Assembly: GCA_021234155.1 (NCBI GenBank)
Contig: JAJEKV010000131.1
Span: 312,001 to 376,000, forward strand
DNA length: 64,000 bases
Source: Isoetes taiwanensis
Lineage: Eukaryota > Streptophyta > Lycopodiopsida > Isoetales > Isoetaceae
Reading direction: 5' to 3'
The position numbers and the translations under genes are program-made. This document shows, piece after piece, positions 11,543-22,576 of the stretch. Below the pieces are notes generated by a model, which was not told where the DNA came from, searched no databases, and saw nothing but the letters and a program-made list of their open reading frames with translations. Numbering within the stretch: position 1 is the first letter of the stretch; each line of letters begins with the position of its first letter.

Positions 11543-11670
11543 TTCGCAGTGTGTGTAGTCACGGTGCGAAATAATGTGGAATATTTTTTCCGCATGTACG
11601 GCCGCGGTGCGAATATTTGTTAGTTGTAAGCCGCGGACAACACGGTCTTCGCACCATGGCCACGGTGCAA
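11543..11670. repeat. Palindrome cluster 3
   Basis: Three degenerate sites at 11543-11570, 11588-11613 and 11648-11670 (TTCGCACCATGGCCACGGTG in the last), at spacings of 45-60 bp. Confidence 0.75.
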
Positions 11671-11784
11671 GTAAAATAGAAGCGTAAAACAAATTAAAAT
11701 GAAACCGAAGTTTATGTTCGATATAACAAGAATAGAGATTTCAAACAAGTCTTTGCATTAATTGACAATAGTTACAACTTCATT

Positions 11785-12190
11785 TTCTTAGAAACATGTA
11801 AGTCATCGGACACTTCGACTTCTTCCAATTTGGATTCTGCGGACCGGCATCCAACGGTACATAAGGCGAGGAATGCGGGGCTCCCTCTCTTCCCAAGTCG
11901 GTCGGTGTAGCCTTATCCACGGCCGGACAAGGCCAATGCAGCTCTCTTGGCAGCCATAGAATACATACTAAAGCCACCAAAAATATGTGTGGCGATATCT
12001 CTCCCAACGACCACTACTCGATCGAAATTGGCGGATAATGGGATGTGATTACCAATCAACGAGAGGGCCTTGAGTTTCAAGACCTCTTACGGTCCATATG
12101 GGCTGTACTTAGAATGGAACACAACGATCTCTCCCTTATAAAGGTAGCCCATATAGTGGGCGATACTTGCATCTCGCCAAGGGTAACTTT
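11785..12190 (-). pseudogene. Decayed minus-strand ORF, family unknown
   Basis: Read on the minus strand, a frame gives YMGYLYKGEIVVFHSKYSPYG, one in-frame stop, then LKLKALSLIGNHIPLSANFD, RVVVVGRDIATHIFGGFSMY and SMAAKRAALALSGRG before another stop. The run of sensible hydrophobic/basic alternation looks like former coding sequence, convergent with the plus-strand ORFs to its left. I do not recognise the family. Confidence 0.3.
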
Positions 12191-13405
12191 CTGTCGTATG
12201 TCGGCGCAAAATCGTCCACAAAAATCTCTGCGCAACAAACAATCGTTCTTAGGCACTTAACAAAATAAGCAAACTTATGGTAGCTTACCTCCACTTCATC
12301 GGATGCAATAACCTCTTTGGTAGAAATGTTGATGGGCGACCTTGAAGAGCTTGATTAGCTCTTTGATACTTGTTTTGCACTATCCTTTTTAGCCCGATGT
12401 ACTGTACTCGAACTTTACTTAGGACTTCCTTTAAGCCCATTTCTCGCCATCTCGAACTCTATCAAAAGCATTCTCAAGAGCTATTGAAGTTCCATCATAA
12501 GTTAAGAGATCGTGCGGGTCCCTAGGCACTTCCTACCGAAAGTCAATGAAGTCGTCTAGACCAACCACGAAAAGCATAGATTTGTCCAAGGACTTCATCT
12601 TCCCTCAAACCAAGTAATGGAAGATATATCGTGGAGAAGAAGATAGTCCTTCCCTCTATGTTAATGGCAAGGCTTCCGTGACACCCCATCTATCAAGATT
12701 CTCTTCATGCTCGTCTATGTCTTCATCCTCGTCCTCGCCGAGCTTTTCCACCAGTTCCTTCTCTTTCTCCTACTCGCATCAAATACCTCCTCTACAGGTG
12801 GCCGAGGTTCTGCAATAGCCTTCACACATGGTTCTTCCCCATCTGTTGGTGGAACCGTATATATCATGTAAGTAGCAAACATGATGTCAACTGGATATAA
12901 ATTATCCTTCCCATCCTTCTCACATAAATTAAATTTGGCGGTCTCTTGAATGACCTTCGAACCTTATCTTGGTCACCTTTGGGAAAAAGCTTCGAAAAGG
13001 ACTTTAGACTCAATACAATCTTCGGTCGAGGGAGAAGGGCGCGCTTCGGTTTACGCCCGCGGCCATGAAACCATGAATGTCTGACCATACATGTCATCGT
13101 GTTTGTTAGCCTCGGAGATTATATCTACCGTTAGGCGGAAGTTATTGTAGACTACGATGGCGTCTACCGGGTTTTCGGTACGTTGGCGAACTCATCACGG
13201 TGTGACGGTAGATACTCTGCTTCCTTCCCGACGATCTGTCATACCATGCACGGAACTGTTCCCAAGCTTTCTCGACTGCCGTTTGACATTCGCGAATTGT
13301 AGCGCCTTCTTTAGTGCAATAAAAACCTGATCGCCTAAAAGTAAGTGCACTGCCGACGGGCGGTGTGAAACTAAAATGTCTTAAGTGTCCCGAGAAATAT
13401 GTCGC
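12191..13405. other. Degenerate DNA, probably former minus-strand coding sequence
   Basis: Richer in GC and CG than the array. It contains CT-rich runs that read as acidic stretches on the minus strand (near 12720-12780 and 12790-12840). All frames are short and broken. No domain recognised. Confidence 0.4.
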
Positions 13406-13608
13406 GCCACCGTACCGCGGTCTTGAAACAAATATAAACCACAAAGACAACAATAAGGTATTAGCACCGTGGCCGCGGTCGCGACATTTTGAAAAAGAAG
13501 GCCAAATTTATGTTAATCGCAAAACATACTACACCGTAGCCCGCGGTCTTGAAACTACACAACACGACTACCACGAACTCCACATATTTCGCACGGTGGC
13601 CACGGTGC
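13406..13608. repeat. Palindrome cluster 4
   Basis: Sites at about 13406 (CACCGTACCGCGGTC), 13463-13482 (GCACCGTGGCCGCGGTCGCG), 13533 (CACCGTAGCCCGCGGTC) and 13588-13608 (TTCGCACGGTGGCCACGGTG). The first three carry GCGG where the consensus has ACGG. Confidence 0.72.
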
Positions 13609-13800
13609 TATCTTTGCAAAAGGATATAATTTATTGGCAAACAATACTGGGATTTGAACCCGGTAACACCATTGTTATTTATTTGTTTAAGCTGTTTTCA
13701 CTTAAAGAAAGTACAACGAGGCAGGCATCTGAGCTTTGTTGTATACAATTCTTCCCTACGTTTTCCTACCTTGACACCATCTACCAAAAATGGAAGGCGT

Positions 13801-14172
13801 TTAAGTCACATTCGATTCCAAAATAATTCTTACATCAAATAAAGACCATGCTTCTTCGACTTTTAAAGTTTTAAACAATTGACCACTTTTGAAGATAGCA
13901 ATGTCAATGACCATGAGAATGGGTACTATCGGCATCGTCTTGTTCCACTTTGGAACCCACGTCCATCTGCTCCCTTCTTTTACTTCCCTCCATCTTACGT
14001 ATTTGAAGGTAATGTAAACTGTTTGCTTTTCGAATACAATACCTGATTCGAGCAGCTTTCTTTCTTTATCACCTGCTTTGTACCTTCTCAACTCCTTCAT
14101 GCGGGCACGGGATGACCATTCATCACATAAAATGTCATCCGAAACAACCCGACAATCACTTACGATAAACAT
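13801..14172 (-). CDS. Unrecognised minus-strand ORF (123 codons)
   Basis: Begins MFIVSDCRVVSDDILCDEWS, continues with a basic stretch (KELRRYKAGDKERKLLE) and a tryptophan-rich part (YVRWREVKEGSRWTWVPKW). A further minus-strand frame lies just upstream at 14240-14557. Together they suggest the remains of a minus-strand gene from the same transposon-like region. No family assigned. Confidence 0.3.
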   Translation of the reverse strand: MFIVSDCRVVSDDILCDEWSSRARMKELRRYKAGDKERKLLESGIVFEKQTVYITFKYVRWREVKEGSRWTWVPKWNKTMPIVPILMVIDIAIFKSGQLFKTLKVEEAWSLFDVRIILESNVT

Positions 14173-14557
14173 TTTTTTTGAGTCTTCTTGACATTCTCGA
14201 CATTCTTAAACAAGGTAATAAACATATCGATGGGTACATTTACTTTCCGCGTGTCCACGGACTCCACCTTTCTCCTTCAAAGCACGAAAATTTCTGTGAC
14301 AATTTCAGCTTGGCAAAAAAGGAGAACCCGGAATCCATTGGGCAGGAACTAAGGCTGTGATAATGGGGGCAATGGTAAGTCCACAATTTTGCCTTTCGAT
14401 GATAATACTCATATTTTAAGAACCAAATCCCCTTTCCTTGGTTTGCACTTCGTTTGACCTTCAAAAAGCAAGGATCCAATATCATAATAGAAAGCACGGA
14501 AGATGCTTGTGATAGAACTTCGATGGTTCCAGTCCAAAGACATCGAATCTGAGCCAC

Positions 14558-15275
14558 GAGATACCGAAACCCAATTAGTTGATTTCTTCAAAATATAATG
14601 AATGACGGATTAGCACGGATATAATGAAACTCACAATTCGCATGGCTCGGGGAAATTACGTCGAGATCTTATCTTTTCTTTTCTCATGTGCATGCGGTGT
14701 GTATAGGTGTCGACCTTGATATATACTTCCCCTCTCACCTCGAACCCGACAACAATAGCCTTCCAATGGCTTGAAATAACATTTCTCCTGCCTTTGATCA
14801 CCGGGATGAGGACCTCTCGAGTGGCGGTCGGATTGTCATGAAGCTCCCAAGAAATATATTGAAGCGGTAGAAATCGTTCTCGGTACCGCGTGCCAGGTAA
14901 TCGCCATCCGAAATGAACCGGAAAATTAATTAGATCAAACGATCACGAATCGGATGAGCTCATGAAACTAGAAGGATTGAAAGCATTAGCAAACCCGGAT
15001 GGAGAGGCGTGAAAAGAAGAGCCGTTGAGGAAGGGGGGTACTTATAGACACCCCAACATTTGGGCGGTAATTCGTGAGGAATAATTTGTAATTACTACTT
15101 CCATACCAATCAACCTCCGGGCGGTGGGGTAAGGATAATGCCGAACCTGTACCTTGACGACACCTGGCATGGGAAGGGAGGCATGGATGAAGAAAAGCCT
15201 GTACCCCCCCGAATTCTCATTGGCCGCGCGATTTCCATGCTGGCATCGAGCTTGGGACAATAAGTGAACCCAATC
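14558..15275. other. Intergenic or decayed coding DNA
   Basis: No gene recognised. The minus-strand frame 15042-15260 (72 codons, including IHASLPMPGVVKVQVRHYPY) is the longest open one, but nothing identifies it. Confidence 0.35.
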
Positions 15276-15327
15276 GGAAATTTAGGAGACTAACCCCCTG
15301 TTTTTTTATGTCTGTCTCTTGCTTCTT
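15276..15327 (-). repeat. Direct repeat copy 1 of a LINE ORF1 segment
   Basis: GGAAATTTAGGAGACTAACC and the following 30 bases match 15750-15800 with a few differences. The second copy lies inside the LINE ORF1 remnant, so this is a stray piece of the same element. The sequence between them (15328-15749) is AT-rich and holds no gene. Confidence 0.7.
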
Positions 15328-15749
15328 TAAAATTAAGAACACAATATACATTACAAGGCTTGTTGCAGATCAGTGTAAATATTCATATATATACAAGTTA
15401 TTTAATACGTCCTACAACACATATATTTCTATGATACACATTCCAAAATATTCTATTTTGGATTTTTTGCAATATTTCTAAGACAATTTCTAGTTTTAGA
15501 TTGAGATGCTCATCCATGAGTATCTAGAACATCTTAAACCATTCTATTTAAAAAACATGGGCATCTGCAATATTCTATAACATTATTATTTTACCATTTG
15601 CAATGTCCAAAAACTTTTCATTGTTCCTCTAAATTCCCTTAGATTTTACGAGATTCCCCTACATTTTCTTAGATTTCCTTATATAGATTCTATGAGTTTT
15701 TTCCTAGATTCTATTAAGATTGTCCTACCGAAAAGTAAGGATTGTGACT

Positions 15750-16781
15750 GGAAATTTAGGGGACTAACCTCCTGTTTTTCGATGTCTATCTCTTGGTTCT
15801 TATACTCAATAGAGTTCAGGATGGGTTTAAAAATATCGAGCTGCACCAAGACCTTAAGAGCTCTCTCAGCAATTGTTTCACAGGCAATGTATTATCCTAC
15901 TCCTCCAAAGAGTTTTTTAAATAATTCCTCATGCCAGTACATCGGGTTGAGGCCTTGCACTGAGACCGAGGCCGGGTGGAAGAGATGTTCTAGATTTTGT
16001 GGGTCGAACCTAGGATTCCACTTTTAGAAATAGAGCTGGGTGTTGGCCCTGTAGATAGTGCCTTGTTTCAGCAAAAAGTTTACTGCCTTAGTGGTTCCAC
16101 ATTCCACGACGAAGAACGGAAATTCAAGCCAGTACATTTCGTTGATCTCCACCTGTTTGTCGAGTTTTAGAAGTTCGTTTTTGAGGTAGGACAGTTTGAC
16201 ACCTTCGTGTCTAATACACCCAATCAGGGCTTTGCTTTCCAGATCAGTCAGCCTAGAAGGGATAAAGGAATGGGTCAAAACAGGAATACCTTTGAATTCT
16301 GGTTTGATTTTATTCTCCCCTTGTTTTAGAAGAATTCTCTGATCTCGATTGATCTGGTCCAGCGTTGGTTGCACAACTCGTGACTGCATCATCACCTGTG
16401 ACATTCCCTTTTGGAGCCGCGTCTTCACACCAATCTCCCTCCCTCCTCCTCCAGAGCTGCTTGCCATCGGAATCAGCCAGTCGCCAACCATAAAAAAACT
16501 ATGTTTGAAGCTTTGCTTCGAGCAGTCCTTTTCAGCTTCCTTCCCTTAGATATGGCTCTGATAAGCCCAATCATTTCTAGCTGCATAGGTATTGTTAACC
16601 CCTTAAAAAATGTTATCCATTCCTCTGTCAAATCTGCTTTCTGACTTACTTTCATTCCCCCATCTGTCCCATCACTGACCCAATTGTCTACTATCTGTTC
16701 CACTTCACCTTGGCCATGGCCCTGTGGCCCAGCCCCACATCTCTGTCCATGTTCCTGTCCCATACATGTTCTCTCCCTCAC
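15750..16781 (-). pseudogene. LINE ORF1 remnant with DUF4283 domain
   Basis: Minus-strand frames form a gag-like LINE ORF1. From the right, 16781-16473 holds a glycine-rich start and a helical segment (LTEEWITFFKGLTIPMQLEM). After a frameshift, 16491-16024 has the DUF4283 core: LIGCIRHEGVKLSYLKNELL, FPFFVVECGTTKAVNFLLKQ and GTIYRANTQLYF. After a stop come KWNPRFDPQ and QGLNPMYWHEELFKKLFGGVG, then ERALKVLVQLDIFKPILNSI. This is the order of DUF4283 followed by the LPxxW-like segment in plant non-LTR ORF1 proteins, which bind element RNA. Stops and shifts show it is dead. No ORF2 adjoins; an RT piece lies at 19668-19967. Confidence 0.65.
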
Positions 16782-16995
16782 ACAGCGCTTAACCCTAGCA
16801 CCTTCTCATCATTGCGTCCTCTCAATAATCTTACCATGTATCCTCAAATATATACAAATTCTATCAGAAAAAGATCAGGTAGAAAGGCTAGCATAGCAGG
16901 GGACGATATTCCTTTTACATGTTAAGTATATAACATTTGAAGGAATTCAATTGCAAAGTCACATTTTCATTTTCTTCTTTCCTCATAGCTTAAAC

Positions 16996-17868
16996 ATGGA
17001 TGCCAATATGCTAGTCTCGCTTCTATGTTTTATCCCTTGGATTCGCTGTTTGAATGGGCCCTCTGTCTTTCGGAATCCGCAAGTCTTCTGCTCTCCTTGA
17101 GAAAGTCGTAGATTTTGTTCCTTTGCCCACAATTATAGACCTCACAATCTACAATCCCTTGCCTCTCCCATTGGGTGCCTACAAAATTTCACAGGTAATT
17201 TAACACAAATTTGTATCATGTATGTTCAATCTAATCTAATATTTTCCTCCTAGGAGGCAGAAACTATATAATTTAATGCATGTTTGTACTGGTTCTATGA
17301 CTATTCTAACTTTTCTCATTTTCATGGTGCAGAAACTACACAAAGACCTTCCCAACGTAACACTCTATGCATTTGGCACAAGTACAACATCTGCTATATA
17401 TCCTGGCTCCATTCTTACTGCCAAACGAGAAGTAGTTGCCAAATCTAAATGGGAGGTCCATATAGATCATTTGCAAATTGTGGACAGAACTCTAAATATG
17501 GCATTAGGAGGGGTTGAGGACCAATATGGAACACACAGAATTACTACTACTCAATTCTCAGAATTACTACTACTCAATACTCAGTCTCCAGCTATATTGT
17601 GGTATCATGATCGTACCATTGGAAACCAGAAACCATACCCTAATGGAGGTCACTGATGATACCCTAATGGAAGTCACGGATGGCTATGAAATGTTATACT
17701 GACCCTTCTCAAAAATCTTATTATGTATGATCCTGCTACAGAGAACCCCACACAAAGCACTACAAAGATATGGCAGATCATTAATCTAACACTAGATGCC
17801 ATCCTATTCATCTGCATTTCATGAGATTTAGAATGCTTAACAGGCAGACTTTTGATGCTGCAAACTAT
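16996..17868 (+). pseudogene. Multicopper oxidase (LPR-like) pseudogene, internally deleted, copy 1
   Basis: Starts MDANMLVSLLCFIPWIRCLN, a signal-peptide-like stretch, then a frameshift and VVDFVPLPTIID...PLPLGAYKISQ up to a donor (ACAG/GTAATT). The intron is 17195-17332. Exon 2 has KLHKDLPNVTLYAFGTSTTS, the cupredoxin start seen in plant LPR ferroxidases. It then jumps to SPAILWYHDRTIG, where the copper motif HDH has become HDR, and from there to TTKIWQIINLTLDA and HPIHLHFMRF with a one-base loss between. About 300 central residues are missing. Not functional. The normal family oxidises iron or phenolics in the secretory path or cell wall. Confidence 0.7.
17195..17332 (+). other. Relic intron of the multicopper oxidase pseudogene, copy 1
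   Basis: GTAATTT...GTGCAG, 138 bases, between the ISQ and KLHKDLP coding segments. The same intron is in copy 2 (ending about 21489), where the donor now reads GAGTAATTT, so these copies came from genomic DNA rather than spliced RNA. Confidence 0.6.
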
Positions 17869-18265
17869 AAGAGCATCACCATAACGACCACTATCGACAA
17901 ACCTGCCAAAGGGGTTCAAGTGGAAAATGGTCTTCTCATCCAGTTTTGTCGTGCTGGGTTGATATCAAATCAGTGTGAACTCTTAGACATACCATTGCCC
18001 CACCTTCATTTCTGTACTCCACAGTCACCTGGATCTTGCCATCAGGCCTGATCCATTCACAAATACTGTTCTTTCTAACTTCAGTCAACTTTGCGCCAAG
18101 ATTGGTTGCTTGCACATGGCTTGGAGGCATGAGCTCCTCGGTCTCATCGGTAGCATAGCCAAACATATAATACTAGTCACCAGGTCCAATCTCCTCAGCC
18201 TTCTTAGTCAAATGACCGTGAACACCCCGAGCAATATGAGGACCTGATGGATGGACGAACACATC
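17869..18265 (-). pseudogene. S-adenosylmethionine synthetase pseudogene, copy 1
   Basis: On the minus strand: [55 protein letters not shown] and [13 protein letters not shown], then (after a deletion of about 85 bp) [20 protein letters not shown]. These are the central motifs of plant SAM synthetase, which makes S-adenosylmethionine from methionine and ATP. Both ends of the gene are missing and it abuts the multicopper oxidase remnant tail to tail. Confidence 0.8.
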
Positions 18266-18539
18266 ACTTCAAAGGAACAAGGGTTCAATAATTGAAACTG
18301 CTTGGACTGTCAAACATCAGGCTTCAAATGACCAAATGAGCACTTACAAAAGTAAAAACCTTACATTGGAACACACGGATGGGCACCTCGGCGAGCTAGT
18401 GTTTGGAAAAAACTACAAAGAAGCTTCGATTTCTGAGACAAAGAAGCTTTCGATTGAATGGAAGATAATTTCCAGAAATTTTTTTTAATTTTCATGATCG
18501 TTAGATTCAAAATTTATAGATCCAATGGTTGTGATCTAA

Positions 18540-18614
18540 TTTTGCTGATGTGGCTTAGCACGTGGATACCTTAGAGTTTTAGCAAAAGTTGTAGGGGGGA
18601 TTAGGCAAGTCTGC

Positions 18615-18642
<28 letters not shown>
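18540..18642. repeat. Poly-A-ended insertion in duplicate copy 1
   Basis: About 100 bases ending in 25 A residues (18618-18642), absent from the matching place in copy 2 (about 23320-23350). The shape fits a short retroposed insertion, but no target duplication could be confirmed. Confidence 0.5.
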
Positions 18643-18647
<5 letters not shown>

Positions 18648-18980
18648 ATAGATACCATCAATCAAACAAAACAAGCCAGCTCAATTCCCATACTGATTTT
18701 TAGGTACAACGATAACCTAAATCATAGTTCCAACCATTGCGAAAATGCCCTTCCCCAATATGAAACAAATCGTGTTAAGTTTGTATGTAACCAATTACAT
18801 GTTTGTTGCCTACTTTAGCAAGCGGAGCAACCGATCTGAGCATAATTTTTTGAATAACGAAAATTCCTATCTAGTTTATTATGTTTCATCACCCTAAAAT
18901 CATTTTGAGAGAATTTTATTGTGGCATTGCGAGAAATAATAAAAAGGGCATTTAGGACATATAGGAGACTATATTTTCAT

Positions 18981-19667
18981 GCATCAGGGATATGGTAATT
19001 TGAAGTGATCTGTTTGCTAAGTTTTCCCTTTTGGCAAACATTTTTGGGTTGCCCGTAGGGGGCAACCCTCTTGTTGGAGGGTGGAGTGACGGTTTGAAGG
19101 CCTGGATTTGTTTTGGGGATAATATGCCCCAGAATATCCTGTGTAAGCGGATGCGATGGGTTGGTTTTTTTTAGGGTTTGCGTGACTGGCACGAATGGCT
19201 CCTCCTCTTCCGTTCCGACCGATCCATGGCTTTGATCGAACTGTGATGTGTGAGCAGTTCGATAAGAAGATCACTTTTAGGGTAAGTCAGGTGCAAATGT
19301 GGAGATGCTTGGTTCGAACTGAGCCATATGCTTAATCTTGCTGCAGCGGATCGCTGACGCCATGACAAAAAGAAAAGCAGACGACGAAATGGTAGCATGT
19401 ATTTATGTAGGTTCGTTCATGATCTCCCATGTTTATAAATTTCTAAATCAACGCATCCATTAGTTGATTTTTTGCATTGTCACAAAATGACGTGAGGACA
19501 ATACCGCTTTGTATGATGCAGGTTACATCTTGAATGATCATCTGCGAGATGCTTTTCATTTAGGAAGGAAGAGCTTTGTACTCTTTTTATTAATTTCCAG
19601 GTAACTAAGCTATTTTTATATCTGCAGATTTTCCATTTTCGTTTTCCATTGTCTTACCTTCTGGCGA
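18981..19667. other. Spacer between the duplicates, no gene recognised
   Basis: Holds only short frames on both strands; the longest minus-strand ones (18977-19398) match nothing I know. Confidence 0.4.
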
Positions 19668-19967
19668 AGGGTTCTTAGAAAGCCAGTACAGCCCACAGGG
19701 AATATCACTCCCGAGCAGTGGAGACAATACTTGCAACAGCTATACGACCCTCAGGGTGCACATGCAGCATTACCCTTGCAAGAAGGCCCAGTGCTGGAAA
19801 TCACAGATTCGGACGTGGAACAAGGCTTGCAGCGTCTTGCCAATGGGAAAGCCCCAGAGTTGGATGGTATACAGGCAGAATTGCTTAAGTGGGCAGGGAC
19901 GTCTATAATACCAGTGCTGACCGCCTTGTTCAACAAGGCATTACAGGAAGGTTTCCCTTTAACTTGA
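19668..19967 (+). pseudogene. LINE reverse transcriptase N-terminal fragment
   Basis: Reads RRVLRKPVQPTGNITPEQW, then QYLQQLYDPQG and EITDSDVEQGLQRLANGKAP, followed by DGIQAELLKWAG and VLTALFNKALQEGFPL. This is the classic start of a non-LTR RT domain (the gKAPGxDG...E.LK region; here the G is E). The sequence then leaves homology, so only about 100 residues remain. It has open spelling but no catalytic YADD box. Confidence 0.75.
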
Positions 19968-20987
19968 ATATGATAGGGATGAGAAAGACTCAGGGGCTAG
20001 ATGACAATGAGACCATTTGGATTTTAGATCAGTGCCTGAAGAAGAAAGTCTTGTACAAGAAAAGTGCTTTCATTAAGGATAGGATGTGTGTTGCAGCCAT
20101 GTGAAGGATGTACGTACAATGAAGTCAGATGTGGGAGCTGAGTTATAAAAGCTATCAGGGGATGTGGCATTATCTGAAATTGGATTAATGGACAAGTATA
20201 AAGTCAGTACTGATGACATAAAAAAATAAGTATTTTGGTCAAAGGACTTCCTAAAGAATTAGAAGGCTAAGAATGAAAAACATAAAAAGACTCTGCCCTC
20301 TACTGTACGAGCTAAGTTGAGAAGAAGACATTGTCGAATATTCAGTCTCCATTGGATACAAAGGTCTCTTACCTAAATCAACTACTTGCCTTAGAAACAT
20401 CATTCTTTGTATTGGATATTATATAGGTGGGAGAGGAGATATGGGGATGAACCATAAGGACTATAACATCTTGCTCTGCTATGAGATAAGATAAGAAAGA
20501 AACTGGATTCTACTCCATCATACCAACATACCAACATGTACAAATCGGTCGTATTTGCAGAAAGGAAGGAAGGAAGGAAGGAAGAAATTTTTAACGTCCG
20601 CGGAACCCAATCGGGTTATGGGACCAATCAATCCATTGTTTGGCCCAATCAATCCATCGTTGATATTTCGAGAACTAAACTGCAAAAGTCGCCTAGCTTT
20701 TTGTTGTTTTATAAGCCCTAGTTTGTAGACGATTAGATATAACTGAAAAACCCAGATCTGAGAAGTTGTTTCTGCCTTCATAGTCAGAATCCTATATTGG
20801 CCTGCCAAATCTGTAACCTTATCCAGATAAAGAGAACAAACACTGAAATGTCAAATCTTACTTAGTTTGGGCGACATACTACTGTGGACCTTGCATATGC
20901 AAACAACTCAGTTATGACCAGAAACCATACCCAATGGAAGTCACTGATGGTTCTAAAAATGTTATATAGACCCTTCTCAATAATCTT
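19968..20987. other. Spacer before duplicate copy 2
   Basis: AT-rich, with no recognised gene. It contains a GGAA microsatellite (20562-20584). At 20920-20987 it has a third short piece of multicopper oxidase flank (GACCAGAAACCATACC... matching 17627-17720), which marks a duplication junction. Confidence 0.5.
20562..20584. repeat. GGAA microsatellite
   Basis: Five to six consecutive GGAA/GAAG units in otherwise non-repetitive AT-rich DNA. Confidence 0.85.
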
Positions 20988-21150
20988 AGCATGTTCCCTC
21001 AAATATATACAAATTCTACCAAAAGAAGATCAGGTAGAAAGGCTACCATAGCAGGGGACGATATTCTCTTTACATGTTAAGTGTATAACATTTGAAGGAA
21101 TTCAATTGCAAAGTCACATTTTCATTTTCTTCTTTTCTCATAGCTTAAAC

Positions 21151-22570
21151 ATGGATGCCAATATGCTAGTCTCGCTTCTATGTTTTATCCCTTGGATTCG
21201 CTGTTTGAATGGGCCCTCTGTCTTCTAGAATCTGCAAGTCTTCTGCTCTCCTTGAGAAATTTGTAGATTTTCTTCCTCTGCCCACAATTATAGACCTCAC
21301 AATCTACAATCCCTTGCCTCTCCCATTGGGTGCCTACAAAATTTCATGAGTAATTTAACACAAATTTGTACCATGTCTGTTCAATCTAATCTAATATTTT
21401 CCTCCCAGGAGGCAGAAACTATATAATTTAACACATGTTTGTACTGGTTTCTGTGACTATTCTAACTTCTCTCATTTTCATGGTGCAGAAACTACACAAA
21501 GACCTTCCCAACGTAATACTCTATGCATTTGGCACAAGTGCAGCATCTGCTACATATCCTGGCTCCATTCTTACTGCCAAACGAGAAGTAGCTGCCAAAT
21601 CTAAATGGGCGGTCCATATAGATCATTTGCAAGTTGTGGACCGAACTCTAAATATGGCATTAGGACCAATATGGAACACACAGAATTACTACTACTCAAT
21701 TCTAAAAATTACTACTACTCAATACTCAGTCTCCAGCTATATTGTGGTATCATGATCATACCATTGGAAAACCAGAAACCATACCCTAATGGAAGTCACT
21801 GATGGCCTGGGCGCCTGGGAGGTGCAGTGAAGGGTGGCGTCGTACCTGAGCATGCCTGAGCGCATGAGCGCCTGAGAGCATGCTTGAGAGCTTGAGGAGG
21901 CACCTCCTCTGAGCGACTTCCCTGATTTTCCTTGGGCGCCGCCTTCCCTGAGCTCAGGTGTTTTGGCGCTCGGATCTATTGCATGCGATTCAGATTCAGC
22001 TTCAGCCTTATGGATGCATGTGGCGGGGCATGTAGATGCATGTGGATCAGCGTGAAGATGAAGATTTAGCGCATGCATGCGTCCGCGCCGATTCCCAAAT
22101 TGTGAAGAGGTTACGGTTTGGGGGCGTTTGGTGAAGGTTTGTTTTTTTGGAGGTATGCTTGTTGCTATTTGCAACAGCATGGATTTTTGGATTTGTGAGC
22201 AGCCATAATCATCCTGGTAACGGTTTTTTCCCAGGTGGTTTTTAATCCGGGCCATGGTGATTGTGCTTTTGCTCATGTTGTGCTTTTGCTTAAGGGCTTT
22301 GGCCCATGTTCTTGTTTGGACTTCGGTCCAGGACTTCGGTCCCCCATGTACTTGGTCCCATAAGCCCGGATGGGCTTCCGTGGACGTTAAAATGATTATC
22401 TTATCTTATCTTATCTTATCTTATCTCAAAAATCTTATTATGTATGATCCTGCTACAGAGAACCTCACACAAGGCACTACAAAGATACGGCAGATCATTA
22501 ATCTAATGCTAGATGCCATCCTATTCATCTGCATTTCGTGGGATTTAGAATGCTTAAAAAGCAGGCTTTT
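21151..22570 (+). pseudogene. Multicopper oxidase (LPR-like) pseudogene, internally deleted, copy 2
   Basis: Same layout as copy 1: MDANMLVSLLCFIPWIRCLN start, LPLPTIID segment, relic intron, exon KLHKDLPNVILYAFGTSAAS, then WYHD followed by HTIG instead of a complete HDH box. The C-terminal piece ([14 protein letters not shown], then HPIHLHF after the same one-base loss) comes after an insertion of about 620 bp. The shared breaks show that it was already dead when duplicated. Confidence 0.68.
21806..22425. mobile_element. GC-rich insertion with a (TTATC)6 tail inside copy 2
   Basis: Starts about CCTGGGCGCCTGGGAGG and ends in six TTATC units (22396-22425). It is absent at the matching position in copy 1 (17687-17712), where about 25 bases of original sequence are present instead. 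A simple-repeat tail and higher GC than the surroundings suggest a 5'-truncated non-LTR element or SINE. The frame at 22254-22601 is not a recognised protein. Confidence 0.5.
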
Positions 22571-22576
22571 GATGCT

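Larger units (their letters stand above)
16832..18980. repeat. Segmental duplicate, copy 1 (MCO/SAM synthetase chimera)
   Basis: Aligns with 20988-23697 from ATCAGGTAGAAAGGCTA to GGGCATTTAGGAC. Each copy holds a plus-strand multicopper oxidase pseudogene and a minus-strand SAM synthetase pseudogene. Copy 1 lost about 85 bp of the SAM synthetase part, and has a poly-A-ended insertion near 18540-18642 not seen in copy 2. Confidence 0.88.

Noticed and set aside
8526-15300. A complete CACTA transposon with CACTA termini
   Set aside because: A DUF8039-like ORF and repeated palindromes would suit, but I found no CACTA-type terminal inverted repeats or 3-bp target duplication.
17700-18166. Plus- and minus-strand short ORFs such as those reading [13 protein letters not shown] as new genes
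   Set aside because: They are other-frame or opposite-strand readings of the SAM synthetase pseudogene.
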